This document shows positions 25,695 through 34,311 of a stretch of DNA of 64,000 bases, piece after piece. Made by a program: the position numbers and the translations under genes. The stretch covers positions 4,957,372 to 5,021,371 of the forward strand of contig NZ_KI632511.1 in assembly GCF_000504285.1 (NCBI RefSeq). The letters are read 5' to 3'. Source of the stretch: Actinospica robiniae DSM 44927. GTDB lineage: Bacteria; Actinomycetota; Actinomycetes; Streptomycetales; Catenulisporaceae. Under the pieces are notes generated by a model that was not told the origin of the DNA, searched no databases, and saw only the letters and a list, made by a program, of their open reading frames with translations. How positions within the stretch are numbered: position 1 is the stretch's first letter; each line of letters starts with the position of its first letter.

Positions 25695-26596
25695 GCGGCA
25701 TCCCCGGGCGACTCGGCGTCCCGCACGCCCGGCGGGAAGGCGCCGTTGGGCAGGTAGCCGAGCGAGTAGCGGCCGGTCAGGCCGTCGAGCACGCCCCGGG
25801 TGAGCGCGGTGACCTGCGCGCCGCGTCGAGGACCCCAGCAGGCGACGGAGATGAACTTGCGGCCGAGGAAGATGCCCATCGAGCCGAAGGCGAGCGGCCT
25901 CCGCCTCAGGTAGTCGCGCACGAACTGCACACCGTTGCGCGCGATCCAGTAGTGCCGCCACGGCGGGTAGTGGATGACGCGGACGCGCCACGGCCCGAGA
26001 CCGTGCTCGCGGCGGTCGCCCATCGAGTGCGGCAGTTGCAGCGTGTAGTCCTGCACGATGCGGAACCCCGCGTCGTGCACGTCGATGCAGAAGGTCATGT
26101 CCACGAAGTCGTTGAACAGGTCGGCCCGGAAGGGCACCCGGTCGACGCACTCGCGGCGCACCAGCATCCCGGAGGTGATCACGACCGGCCGGTCCTCGAC
26201 GGTCTTGCCCTCGGTGCCGAAGCTGTAGGCGCCGCCGTGCTCGGCGTCCCACGGGGTGGGCGCGGCGATACCGATGGCCGGGTCGGACTCGAGGTGCCGG
26301 GCCAGCCCGGCCACGAGGCCAGCCGGGAGCACCGAGTCCTGGTCCATGAGCAGCACGGCCTCGGCGTCCGCGGGCAGTTCGCGCGCGGCCAGGTTGAGCG
26401 CGCCGCCGAGGCCGAGGTTGCGTCCGATCGGGAGCACGGTGACGCGCGGATCGTCGAGCTTCGAGGCGAGGCTGGAAGAGTCGGCCGGGGTGTTGTCCGC
26501 CACCACCACCGCCGCGCAGTCCTCGAGCGCGGAGTCCACCACGGCGACCAGGCGATCATCCGGATGGTAGGCCGTCAGCACCGCGACGATCTTCAT
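25691..26596 (-). CDS. GT2 glycosyltransferase, rhamnosyltransferase-like
   Basis: First gene of the trio, 301 residues: IVAVLTAYHPDDRLVAVVDS, VVVADNTPADSSSLASKLDD, the donor-metal motif VLLMDQDSVLPAGLVAGLAR and the acidic FNDFVDMTFCIDVHDAGF. The catalytic-base region differs most from its neighbours, in keeping with a different acceptor. The C-terminal 90 residues (WRHYWIARNGVQFVRDYLRR, then a hydrophobic stretch) resemble a membrane-association module. It is transcribed divergently from the flippase-like gene at 26675 across a 78-bp gap. Confidence 0.88.
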   Translation of the reverse strand: MKIVAVLTAYHPDDRLVAVVDSALEDCAAVVVADNTPADSSSLASKLDDPRVTVLPIGRNLGLGGALNLAARELPADAEAVLLMDQDSVLPAGLVAGLARHLESDPAIGIAAPTPWDAEHGGAYSFGTEGKTVEDRPVVITSGMLVRRECVDRVPFRADLFNDFVDMTFCIDVHDAGFRIVQDYTLQLPHSMGDRREHGLGPWRVRVIHYPPWRHYWIARNGVQFVRDYLRRRPLAFGSMGIFLGRKFISVACWGPRRGAQVTALTRGVLDGLTGRYSLGYLPNGAFPPGVRDAESPGDAA

Positions 26597-26659
26597 CTCT
26601 GGGTACTCCTATGGGCTACGGGCACCGCCCGAGCGTATCGGCTCGGCCCCGGGCTGCGC

Positions 26660-26675
26660 TAATATCACCAGGTCA
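26660..26675 (+). promoter_or_regulatory. -10 box TAATAT close to the flippase start
   Basis: TAATAT at 26660-26665 lies nine bases before the ATG at 26675, so the predicted transcript would begin within about three bases of the start codon. No ribosome site is present. I see no clear -35 hexamer. Confidence 0.4.
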
Positions 26676-28054
26676 TGCGCCGCGTCCTGGACCTCCTGCG
26701 CCGGCCCACCGCATTCCTCGCCGTGGGCCTGATCGTCTCGGCGTTCTCCGGATCGGTGTTCCTGCTGATCCTGAACCTGGCGCTGACCGCCACCGACGTC
26801 ACCGCGCTCAACGGCCTCAACGTGCTGCTCGCGGCGATCAGCACCGGCATCATGGCCGGGATCGAGCAGGAGATGGTGCGCGCGGTCAGCCGCGCGATCG
26901 CCCGCGGCCTCTCCCCGGCCCCGGTCATCCGGCGGCAGGTCAAGCAGGCCGGCTGGTTCGTCGGCGGCACCCTGGCGCTGTGCCTGGCGCTCGCACCGCT
27001 GCTGGTGGACCACTGGCTGGGCGACAGCTGGATCCTCTACGCCGAGCTGATGCTCGGCCTGGCCGGCGCGATGGTCTCGTTCCAGGTGCGCGGCACGCTC
27101 TCGGGCCGGCAGGACTTCCACGTCTTCTCGATCACGCTGCTGGTGGAGTCCTTCACCCGGCTGATCCCGAGCCTGGCGCTGCTGGCCCTCGGCTGTCACG
27201 CCGCCTGGGCCTACGGCTTCTTCTTCGCGCTCGGCCCGGTGCTCTCCGCACTCGTCGGGATCGTGCTGCCCCGGCTGTGGGTGCGACCGCACCTGGCGCA
27301 CCCGGCTCCCGCGAGCGGCGCGCAGCCGGCGGAAGAGGAGGGCAGCGGCCGGGCCGCGGCCAACCTGGGCCTGCTGACCAGCGCGACCCTCGCCTCGCAG
27401 CTGCTGCTCAACGCCGTGCCGCTGCTCGTGGAGGCGTTTTACCAGCACGCGAGCGACCACCTGGTGCAGAACCAGACCGCCGGAATCCTCTCGGCGGTGG
27501 GCCTGGCCCGGCTGGGCATCGTGGCGCTGCTGCCGATCCAGACCCCGCTGCTGCCGAAACTGACCTCGGCCGCGGAGCGGGGCGAGTTCGCCGAGGTCCG
27601 TCGGCGGACGCTGGTGCTCACGGCCGTGTGCGCGGGGCTCGGCCTGGCCGCGGTGCTGGTGTCGGCGACGTTGGGCCCCTGGGCGATGCGCGACATCCTG
27701 CACGCGAAGGCGGCCCTGCCTAGCTGGTTCCTCGCCGCCTTCTCCGCGGGCACCATGTTCATGATGATCGGGTTCATCCTGCAGGCCGGGCTGATCGCGC
27801 TCAACCGCCACCTGAGCGTGATGATCGGCTGGACGGTCGGCGTCGCCGTGACCGTGCCGGTCTTCGCGGTCTCCAACGCCGGCGACATCCTGCACGTCAC
27901 CGCCGCGGGCGCGCTGATCGGCCCGCTGGCCGCCGCGCTGTTCCTGGCGATCGACCTGTGGTGGACCATGCGCCGCCGCGCCGCGGCGCAGGGCACGCGC
28001 TCCGCGGCGGACCCGGCCTCGGCCACGGCGCTCGCCGCCCGGTCCCAGGTCTAG
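26675..28054 (+). CDS. Polysaccharide flippase-like membrane protein (MOP superfamily)
   Basis: 459 residues with about 12-14 hydrophobic helices, starting FLAVGLIVSAFSGSVFLLIL and ending with a basic Ala-rich tail. Length, even helix spacing and position among glycosyltransferase genes fit a Wzx-type lipid-linked glycan flippase. Short motifs such as VRGTLSGRQDFHVFSITLLV and LQAGLIALNRHLSVMIGW fit the MATE/MOP fold. The family call rests on topology and context rather than a diagnostic motif. It probably moves an undecaprenyl-linked, rhamnose-containing repeat unit across the membrane. No ribosome site is seen; a -10 box is nine bases upstream. Confidence 0.75.
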   Translation: MRRVLDLLRRPTAFLAVGLIVSAFSGSVFLLILNLALTATDVTALNGLNVLLAAISTGIMAGIEQEMVRAVSRAIARGLSPAPVIRRQVKQAGWFVGGTLALCLALAPLLVDHWLGDSWILYAELMLGLAGAMVSFQVRGTLSGRQDFHVFSITLLVESFTRLIPSLALLALGCHAAWAYGFFFALGPVLSALVGIVLPRLWVRPHLAHPAPASGAQPAEEEGSGRAAANLGLLTSATLASQLLLNAVPLLVEAFYQHASDHLVQNQTAGILSAVGLARLGIVALLPIQTPLLPKLTSAAERGEFAEVRRRTLVLTAVCAGLGLAAVLVSATLGPWAMRDILHAKAALPSWFLAAFSAGTMFMMIGFILQAGLIALNRHLSVMIGWTVGVAVTVPVFAVSNAGDILHVTAAGALIGPLAAALFLAIDLWWTMRRRAAAQGTRSAADPASATALAARSQV

Positions 28055-28101
28055 CGTCCCCGGGAGGGCGGCGAGGACGGCCGGTCGAACCGGCCCGGCG
28101 A

Positions 28102-29130
28102 TCAGAGCGTGCCGTTGTCCACGGCCTCGGTGATCCACGGGATGACCTCGTCGAGCATGTCCCCGAGCGAGGTGGCGGCCTCGAACCCGAGCACCCGCTT
28201 CGCCTTCTCCGTGGCCGGCACCCGGCGCTGCACGTCGTGCTCGAAGGACTCGTCGTGCACGAAGGCGAGCGGCGCGTCCGGGCCCTTGATCTTGCGCCAG
28301 ATCGCCTCGGCCAGCTCGAGCACGGTGTGGCCGTGCGGGGTGGAGAGGTTGAAGTCCTCGTTCAGCGCGTCCGGGTGCTCCATCGCCGTGACGATGCCGC
28401 GGGCGAGGTCGCCGCCGTAGGTGTAGTGGCGGATCTGCTCGCCGGTACCCAGCACGTGCAGCGGGTCCTGGCCCTTGAGGATCTTCTGCACCAGGTCCGG
28501 CACCACGTGCGACATGGCCAGCTTGACGTTGCCGGAGAGCACCTCCTGGTCGCCCAGGGCGCGCGACTCGCCGATGCCGACGCAGTTGAACGGCCGCACG
28601 ATCGTGTAAGGCACCTGGTACTGGTCCCAGGCGGCCCGGGCGAAGTACTCGACCGCGAGCTTCTGGAAGCCGTAGGAGGAGAGCGGCGGGGGCACCCGGC
28701 GCTCGTCGCCCTCGGCGCTCGGCCAGCTGTCGGTGGACTCGAACACCATCGACGAGGACAGATACGTCACCTTGCCCAGCGGCGAGCCGGCCCGGCGGGC
28801 CGCGATGGCCGCGTCGCAGGACGAGGCGATGATCCGCTCGTTCGCCGCGAGCAGGTCGTACGCGTAGGTGTGGAAGTACGAGATGCCGCCGATCAGCGCG
28901 GCGCCGGCGACGAAGTGGTCGCAGTCGCCGAGCAGCTCGGTCATCAGGGCCGTGTCACGCACGTCCCCCTCGGTGAAGTGGTAGTCCGGGTGGGAGTCGT
29001 AGGACTTGACCACCTTGCCGTACTTCGAGTAATCGTCGATGCCTGACACGGCGTAGCCCCGCCGAAGCAGTTCCTCGACCACGTAGCCGCCGATGAATCC
29101 GGCGGAGCCGCTGACCAGAACCTTCTGCAC
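28102..29130 (-). CDS. NAD-dependent nucleotide-sugar epimerase/dehydratase
   Basis: Extended short-chain dehydrogenase, 342 residues. The Rossmann motif GSAGFIGGYVVEELLRRGY opens the protein. The catalytic Ser lies in VTYLSSSMVFE and the Tyr-x-x-x-Lys pair is YGFQKLAVEYFA (about residue 153). The sugar-binding part contains VRPFNCVGIGE and GTGEQIRHYTYGGDLARGIV. A UDP- or dTDP-hexose epimerase acting before glycan assembly is likely; the substrate is not deducible. The GTG start lies four bases after the upstream GT2 stop, so it is in one operon with the GT2 and dehydrogenase genes. Confidence 0.88.
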   Translation of the reverse strand: MQKVLVSGSAGFIGGYVVEELLRRGYAVSGIDDYSKYGKVVKSYDSHPDYHFTEGDVRDTALMTELLGDCDHFVAGAALIGGISYFHTYAYDLLAANERIIASSCDAAIAARRAGSPLGKVTYLSSSMVFESTDSWPSAEGDERRVPPPLSSYGFQKLAVEYFARAAWDQYQVPYTIVRPFNCVGIGESRALGDQEVLSGNVKLAMSHVVPDLVQKILKGQDPLHVLGTGEQIRHYTYGGDLARGIVTAMEHPDALNEDFNLSTPHGHTVLELAEAIWRKIKGPDAPLAFVHDESFEHDVQRRVPATEKAKRVLGFEAATSLGDMLDEVIPWITEAVDNGTL

Positions 29131-29134
29131 GGTG

Positions 29135-29956
29135 CTATTCCTTTTCGTCGTCCGGGTGCGCGCGGTCGGCCAGCGCGCTCAGCGTCAACCGCCGGCCGAA
29201 CGCGAACAGGTACCAGCGCAGGTACTTCGGGATCCACTTGGCCAGGCGGAAGTTCGACACGCCCTCGCGGCGGTCGAGCCAGATCGTGGGGATCTCGGCG
29301 ACCGGGAGCCGGGCCCGGCGGGCCTTCGCGGTCAGCTCGATCCCGATCTCGAACCCGGCCCGGCTCTCGATGCCGACCAGCCGCACGAACTCGGTCGAGT
29401 AGGCCTTGAACGAGTTCGTCGCGTCCCGGGTGCCGATCCGGGCGAAGATCCGCAGCGAGCGGCCGGCCAGCGAGGAGAGCAGGCCCTTGAACAGCGGTCC
29501 GCCCACCTGCGCCCCGCCCGGCATGTACCGGGAGGCCGCGGCCACCGCCACGCCGCGCTCCACCAGCCGCACCAGGTCGTCGATCTGCTGCGGGTCGTCG
29601 CAGCCGTCGGCCATGGTGACCACGGCCACCTTGGCCGAGGCCGCGCTGATGCCGAAGCGGATGGCGTTGGCCGGGCCGCGCCCGTAGGTGTTGTGCAGCC
29701 AGCGCAACCGGGGCTCGTACTGCCGGTAGGCCTCGACCGCCGGGACGGTGGGGTCGTCCGGGCTGTCCACCACGACCAGCACCTCGGCGGGCAGGAGTAC
29801 GCCCTCGAAGATACGGTCCAGGGCGGGCACGATGTTCTCGGCCTCGCGGTACGCCGGGATGACGATGCTGACCCGCGGCACGGGCCGGCCGGTCGCGAGG
29901 CGTACCGGCCGCGTCAGTGTCGCGGACTCTCGTGTGCCTAACATTTCAGTGCTCAT
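29135..29956 (-). CDS. GT2 glycosyltransferase, dolichol-phosphate-mannose-synthase-like
   Basis: 273-residue soluble transferase with the polyprenyl-phosphate-sugar synthase layout: VSIVIPAYREAENIVPALDR, VLVVVDSPDDPTVPAVEAYR, the acidic catalytic motif VVTMADGCDDPQQIDDLVRL and RDATNSFKAYSTEFVRLVGI. No C-terminal membrane helices are seen. It probably makes a lipid-linked monosaccharide or adds an early sugar. The ATG at 29956 overlaps the stop of the dehydrogenase gene (ATGA), a sign of a tightly coupled pathway. The 25-residue N-terminal extension before the fold is not conserved-looking. Confidence 0.87.
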   Translation of the reverse strand: MSTEMLGTRESATLTRPVRLATGRPVPRVSIVIPAYREAENIVPALDRIFEGVLLPAEVLVVVDSPDDPTVPAVEAYRQYEPRLRWLHNTYGRGPANAIRFGISAASAKVAVVTMADGCDDPQQIDDLVRLVERGVAVAAASRYMPGGAQVGGPLFKGLLSSLAGRSLRIFARIGTRDATNSFKAYSTEFVRLVGIESRAGFEIGIELTAKARRARLPVAEIPTIWLDRREGVSNFRLAKWIPKYLRWYLFAFGRRLTLSALADRAHPDDEKE

Positions 29957-31179
29957 ATACGTACGCCGTTACCGAGCAGGTTCCAGAGGTCGACGACCGG
30001 TTTGTCGATGCGCAGTCCACGGTACTCGGTATGGGGAGCCGCGATGACCAACACATCCGCACGGTCGAGCACCTCTTCCAGGGGGCGCAGCGTCCGGTCG
30101 ACCGTGACGTGCGGATCGGTACAGACCACCGCGCCGGCTTTGAACGCGAGGACCCGCTTGAGCTTATAGGCCAGAGAGGAGCGGATGTCGTCGCTGTCAC
30201 CCTTGAAGGCCATGCCGAGGATGCCCACGGTCATGTCCTGCAGGTCGTAGGAGCGCTCCAGCCGGTTCGCCACGTACAGCGGCAGACCCTCGTTGACCTG
30301 CATGGCACTGACACCGAGGGCGAAGTTGTTGGCCGTCACCGCGGTCAGCTGCATGGTGTCCTTGAACAGGCACGGGCCGGCCGCGAAACCCGCGCCCGGC
30401 ATGTCGGCAGCCCTCGGATAGTCATATGTGATGGCGTGTCGGACCCGTTCGAAGTCCACACCGTGATCATTGGCCATCATGTAGAACTGGTTCGCCGCGG
30501 CGAACTTGATGTACCGCCAAACGTTGGTGAACAGTTTGGCGAACTCCGCCTCCTCCGGGGTCACCCGGACGATCTGCTCGGTCAGCAGGCGGAAGAGCCG
30601 CGAGGCGCGCTCGGTGGCCCGCACGGTGCGCCCGGCCACGATCTGCGGCAGCTCGAACAGCTCCGTCATCGCCTTGCCCTCGGCGATCCGCTCCGGGCAG
30701 AACGCGGTGTCCACGGCCACGCCCTGTTCCGCGAAGGTCTTCTCCACCAGCGCGGTGACGCCGGGGAAGACGGTGGAGCGCAGCACCACCAGCTGCCCCT
30801 CGCGGAAGTGCGCGATGGAGGCGCCGACCGCCTCGGGGATGGCGGTCTGGTCCGGGTTGAGGTATTCGTCCACCGGCGTGCCGATGACCACCACCACGTG
30901 CTCGGCGGTGGCGACGATCTCCGGGTCGGTGCTGGCCGCGAGCCGGCCGGACGCCACCGCCTCGGCCAACGGCCCGGCCGCGCCGGGCTCGGCGAACGGG
31001 AGCCGGCCCGCGTTGACGGTGTCCACCGCCTGGGCGCTGATGTCGTAGATGGCGACCGTGGCTCCGCGCGCGGCGAGTGCCACGGCCAGCGGGAGGCCGA
31101 CATGGCCGCCGCCGCCGATCACGACCACGTCGCGGCTGAAGCGGTCTGGACGTGTCGCCGACAGGGCCTCTTCACGCAC
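29953..31179 (-). CDS. UDP-sugar 6-dehydrogenase (UDP-glucose/UDP-ManNAc type)
   Basis: Four-electron NAD-dependent oxidation of a UDP-hexose to the uronic acid. The N-terminal Rossmann motif is VVVIGGGGHVGLPLAVALAA; the middle domain holds FANVWRYIKFAAAN-like contacts (seen as KLFTNVWRYIKFAAANQFYM) and the catalytic Cys in AAGPCLFKDTMQL; the C-terminal domain has VGILGMAFKGDSDDIRSS. The active-site segment reads GPCLFKD where most relatives have GxCxPKD. The GTG at 31179 with an upstream AGGA is my choice; ATG 31218 and an open frame to 31302 are alternatives. It starts the operon with the GT2 and epimerase genes and is divergent from rfbB. Confidence 0.87.
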   Translation of the reverse strand: MREEALSATRPDRFSRDVVVIGGGGHVGLPLAVALAARGATVAIYDISAQAVDTVNAGRLPFAEPGAAGPLAEAVASGRLAASTDPEIVATAEHVVVVIGTPVDEYLNPDQTAIPEAVGASIAHFREGQLVVLRSTVFPGVTALVEKTFAEQGVAVDTAFCPERIAEGKAMTELFELPQIVAGRTVRATERASRLFRLLTEQIVRVTPEEAEFAKLFTNVWRYIKFAAANQFYMMANDHGVDFERVRHAITYDYPRAADMPGAGFAAGPCLFKDTMQLTAVTANNFALGVSAMQVNEGLPLYVANRLERSYDLQDMTVGILGMAFKGDSDDIRSSLAYKLKRVLAFKAGAVVCTDPHVTVDRTLRPLEEVLDRADVLVIAAPHTEYRGLRIDKPVVDLWNLLGNGVRI

Positions 31180-31393
31180 GATCGCTGTATTCCTATCCGC
31201 CCTTACCAGTCCGGCCATCGCCGCGTGGCTCGGATTTACCGCGAGGCTACCGTGTCGCCGAGTCCGGGACCAAGGAAGGTCTTCGAGTTGAGACTCACTC
31301 AAGGGAATAGTCGCCGATTCGTTATTCGCTTTCTCAGATTCCCCTCAGTCTCCGTCGACGCGGCTTTTCCGCGCGCCCGGCACAGCGGATAGC

Positions 31394-32392
31394 ATGTCCG
31401 GCATGAAGATCCTGGTCACCGGTGGCGCCGGATTCATCGGCTCGGAGTACGTCCGAGCCCTGCTGAGCGAGCGGCTGCCCGGTTCGGCGGGCGCCGGCGA
31501 CACCGTGACGGTGTACGACAAGCTGACATACTCGGGCAACCCGGCCAACCTGGATCCGGTTCGCGCGCACGCGGGTTTCGCCTTCGTGCAGGGCGACATC
31601 AACGACGCCGCACTGCTCGACGAAGTGCTTCCTGGTCATGACGCGATCGTGCACTTCGCGGCCGAGTCTCACGTGGACCGCTCGATTCTCGGCGCGTCGG
31701 ATTTCGTCACCACCAACGTGCTGGGCACCCAGGTGCTGCTCGACGCGGCGCGCCGGCACCGGATCGGGCGCTTCCTGCACGTGTCCACGGACGAGGTCTA
31801 CGGCTCGATCGACGAGGGCTCCTGGACCGAGCAGTGGCCGATCGCGCCGAACTCGCCGTACTCGGCCGCGAAGGCCGGCTCGGACCTGCTCGTGCTGGCC
31901 GCGCACCGCACCCACGGCATGGACACGGTCGTCACCCGCTGCTCGAACAACTACGGGCACTACCACTTCCCGGAGAAGGTCATCCCGCTGTTCATCACGA
32001 ACCTGATGGACGGCCGGCACGTGCCGCTCTACGGCGACGGCGGCAACGTGCGCGACTGGCTGCACGTGTCCGACCACTGCCGCGGCATCCATCTGGCGTT
32101 GACCAAGGGCCGGGCCGGCGAGGTCTACAACATCGGCGGCGGCACCGAGACCACCAACAAGGAGCTCACCGAACTGCTGCTGACCGCGACCGGCCGGGAC
32201 TGGTCGTACGTGGACTACGTCGAGGACCGCCTGGGCCACGACCGGCGCTACTCGTTGGACATCACGAAGATCTCGCAGGAGCTCGGCTACCGGCCCGAGA
32301 TCGCGTTCGCCGACGGCCTGGCCGCCACGGTGGACTGGTACCGGGAGAACCGCGCCTGGTGGGAGCCGCTGAAGGCGAAGGCCGCGCTGTGA
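31394..32392 (+). CDS. rfbB: dTDP-glucose 4,6-dehydratase
   Basis: Second step of dTDP-rhamnose synthesis. 332 residues: the NAD-binding motif ILVTGGAGFIGSEYVRALLS, the diagnostic HFAAESHVDRSI, the catalytic STDEVYGSIDEGSWTE with adjacent Asp-Glu pair, and Tyr/Lys in YSAAKAGSDLLV. Substrate residues follow in TRCSNNYGHYHFPEKVIPLF and VRDWLHVSDHCRGIHLAL. The upstream 214 bp separates it from the divergent dehydrogenase gene and must hold both promoters; an inverted TTGAG/CTCAA pair lies at 31286-31300. The stop overlaps the rfbD start (GTGA). Confidence 0.95.
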   Translation: MSGMKILVTGGAGFIGSEYVRALLSERLPGSAGAGDTVTVYDKLTYSGNPANLDPVRAHAGFAFVQGDINDAALLDEVLPGHDAIVHFAAESHVDRSILGASDFVTTNVLGTQVLLDAARRHRIGRFLHVSTDEVYGSIDEGSWTEQWPIAPNSPYSAAKAGSDLLVLAAHRTHGMDTVVTRCSNNYGHYHFPEKVIPLFITNLMDGRHVPLYGDGGNVRDWLHVSDHCRGIHLALTKGRAGEVYNIGGGTETTNKELTELLLTATGRDWSYVDYVEDRLGHDRRYSLDITKISQELGYRPEIAFADGLAATVDWYRENRAWWEPLKAKAAL

Positions 32393-33288
32393 CCCGGGAG
32401 ACGGAGACGACCGAGAACACTGCTTCGCGGCTGCTGATCGTCGGCGCCGGCGGCATGCTCGGGCGCGAGCTGGCGGGCCTGCTGCGCGAAGCCGGCCGCG
32501 GGCCGGGCGCGCTGGGGCGGGCCGAGCTCGACGTGACCGACGCCTGCGCGGTCAAGGACGCGGTGGCCGGATACGACGTGGTCTTCAACGCCTCCGCGTG
32601 GACGGACGTGGACGGCGCCGAGACGCACGAGGACGAGGCCGCCGCGATCAACGGCGCGGCGGTGCGGAATCTGGCCGAGGCCTGCGCGGACGGCGGCGCG
32701 AAGCTGCTGCACATCTCCACCGACTACGTCTTCCCGGGCGACGCGACCGACCCGATCCGCGAGGACGCCCCCACCTCGCCGATCAACGCCTACGGCCGCA
32801 CGAAGCTGCTCGGCGAGCAGGCCGTGCTCGAGGTGCTGCCGGACTCCGGCTACGTGGTGCGCACGGCGTGGCTCTACGGCCCGTACGGCAGGAACTTCGT
32901 GGCCACCATCCTGAACGCGGCCACCCAGCGCGAGCAGCTGGACGTGGTCGACGACCAGCGCGGGCAGCCGACCTCGACGGCCGCGCTGGGCCGGCGGCTG
33001 GTGGAGCTGGCCGACGCCGCGCACCGCGGCGAGGCCCCGGCCGGGGTCTACCACGGCACCTGCTCGGGCGAGACGACCTGGTTCGGGCTGGCCCGGGCCG
33101 CGTTCGAGCTGACCGGCCTGGACCCGGAGCGGGTGCGGCCGACCACGAGCGAGAAGTTCCCGCGCCCGGCGCCGCGTCCCGCGTACAGCGTGCTCGGGCA
33201 CGGGCGCTGGGCGGCGGCCGGCCTCGGGCCCATGCCGGACTGGCACGACTCGCTGCGCGAGCACCTGGCCCGCGCCGCCGCACGATGA
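32389..33288 (+). CDS. rfbD: dTDP-4-dehydrorhamnose reductase
   Basis: Final step, giving dTDP-L-rhamnose. 299 residues: NADPH motif LLIVGAGGMLGRELAGLLRE, the family stretch VFNASAWTDVDGAETHEDEA, the active-site segment LLHISTDYVFPGDATDPIRE and YGRTKLLGEQAVLEV with the Tyr-x-x-x-Lys pair. The late motif TSEKFPRPAPRPAYSVL is characteristic of RmlD. The GTG start overlaps the rfbB stop, so it is coupled. A 15-residue N-terminal extension precedes the fold. With rfbA and rfbC at 21.9-23.4 kb the pathway is complete in this locus. Confidence 0.95.
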   Translation: MTRETETTENTASRLLIVGAGGMLGRELAGLLREAGRGPGALGRAELDVTDACAVKDAVAGYDVVFNASAWTDVDGAETHEDEAAAINGAAVRNLAEACADGGAKLLHISTDYVFPGDATDPIREDAPTSPINAYGRTKLLGEQAVLEVLPDSGYVVRTAWLYGPYGRNFVATILNAATQREQLDVVDDQRGQPTSTAALGRRLVELADAAHRGEAPAGVYHGTCSGETTWFGLARAAFELTGLDPERVRPTTSEKFPRPAPRPAYSVLGHGRWAAAGLGPMPDWHDSLREHLARAAAR

Positions 33289-33317
33289 ACGCAGAGAACT
33301 GAGGGGCTGGAACGGCC

Positions 33318-34238
33318 ATGGCCGAAGCCGTCGCGCCGCCGGGCATCGACATCCTGATGCCGTACTACGGCGATGTCGCGCTGATGCAGGAGTCTGTCCG
33401 CAGCGTGCTGAGCCAGACCGACCCGGACTGGCACCTGACCGTGGTCGACGACGGCGAGGCGGCCGGGGTGCCGGAGTGGTTCGCCGCGCTCGGCGACGAG
33501 CGGGTGAGCTATCTGCGCAATCCGGTCAACCTGGGCGTGTCCGGGAACTTCCAGAAGTGCCTCGGCCTGGCCCGACGCGAGCGCATGGTGATGATCGGCT
33601 GCGACGACCAGCTGATGCCGAACTACGTGGCGCGGGTGCGCGAACTCGAGCGCACCCGGCCGGGCGTCGGCCTGATCCAGCCCGGGGTCGAGGTCATCGA
33701 CGAGCACGGCGAGCCGGTGATGGGCCTGGCCGACACGATCAAGCGCCGCCTCTACGCGCCCAAGGAGCTGCACGACGGCGGGCCGATGTCACTGGCGGGC
33801 GAGGAGCTCGCGGCCAGCCTGCTGCGCGGCAACTGGCTCTACTTCCCCTCGCTGTGCTGGCGGACCGACGCGATCAAGGCCTCGCGCGGCTTCCGGGAGG
33901 ATCTGCGCGTGGTGCAGGACCTGGCCGTGATCATCGAGCTGGTGGAGAAGGGCGAGTCACTGCTGGCCGATTCGGTGCCGGCCTTCCGCTACCGCCGGCA
34001 CTCCGGCAGCGAGTCCTCGATCGCGGCGGTGGACGGCTCGCGGTTCGACGAGTCGCGCCGCTTCTTCACCGCGACCGCGGACCGGATGGACGAGATCGGC
34101 TGGCCCCGCGCCGCACTCGTCGCCCGCCGGCACCGGGCCGTGCGGCTGCACGCGCTCTCCCTGGCTCCCACGGCCCTGCGCCAGCACGACACCGCGCTCT
34201 TCCGTCGGCTGGTGCGGTACGCGGCGTCCACGAAGTGA
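33318..34238 (+). CDS. GT2 glycosyltransferase
   Basis: 306-residue family-2 transferase: DILMPYYGDVALMQESVRSV, WHLTVVDDGEAAGVPEWF and NPVNLGVSGNFQKCLGLARR form the donor site; MVMIGCDDQLMPNYVARVRE has the DxD-like CDDQ motif; LRVVQDLAVIIELVEKGESL carries the catalytic acidic residues. It follows rfbD by 29 bp on the same strand and is probably co-transcribed with rfbB-rfbD. That makes dTDP-rhamnose a candidate donor, though the motif class differs from the LLLDQDS type of the three genes at 23.9-26.6 kb. Confidence 0.87.
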   Translation: MAEAVAPPGIDILMPYYGDVALMQESVRSVLSQTDPDWHLTVVDDGEAAGVPEWFAALGDERVSYLRNPVNLGVSGNFQKCLGLARRERMVMIGCDDQLMPNYVARVRELERTRPGVGLIQPGVEVIDEHGEPVMGLADTIKRRLYAPKELHDGGPMSLAGEELAASLLRGNWLYFPSLCWRTDAIKASRGFREDLRVVQDLAVIIELVEKGESLLADSVPAFRYRRHSGSESSIAAVDGSRFDESRRFFTATADRMDEIGWPRAALVARRHRAVRLHALSLAPTALRQHDTALFRRLVRYAASTK

Positions 34239-34311
34239 CGCGGGGCCCTGAACGCCAGCAGCCCGCCACGCCCGCGGGTTCGCGCATTGCCGCACCTCGC
34301 CGGTAGGTCAG

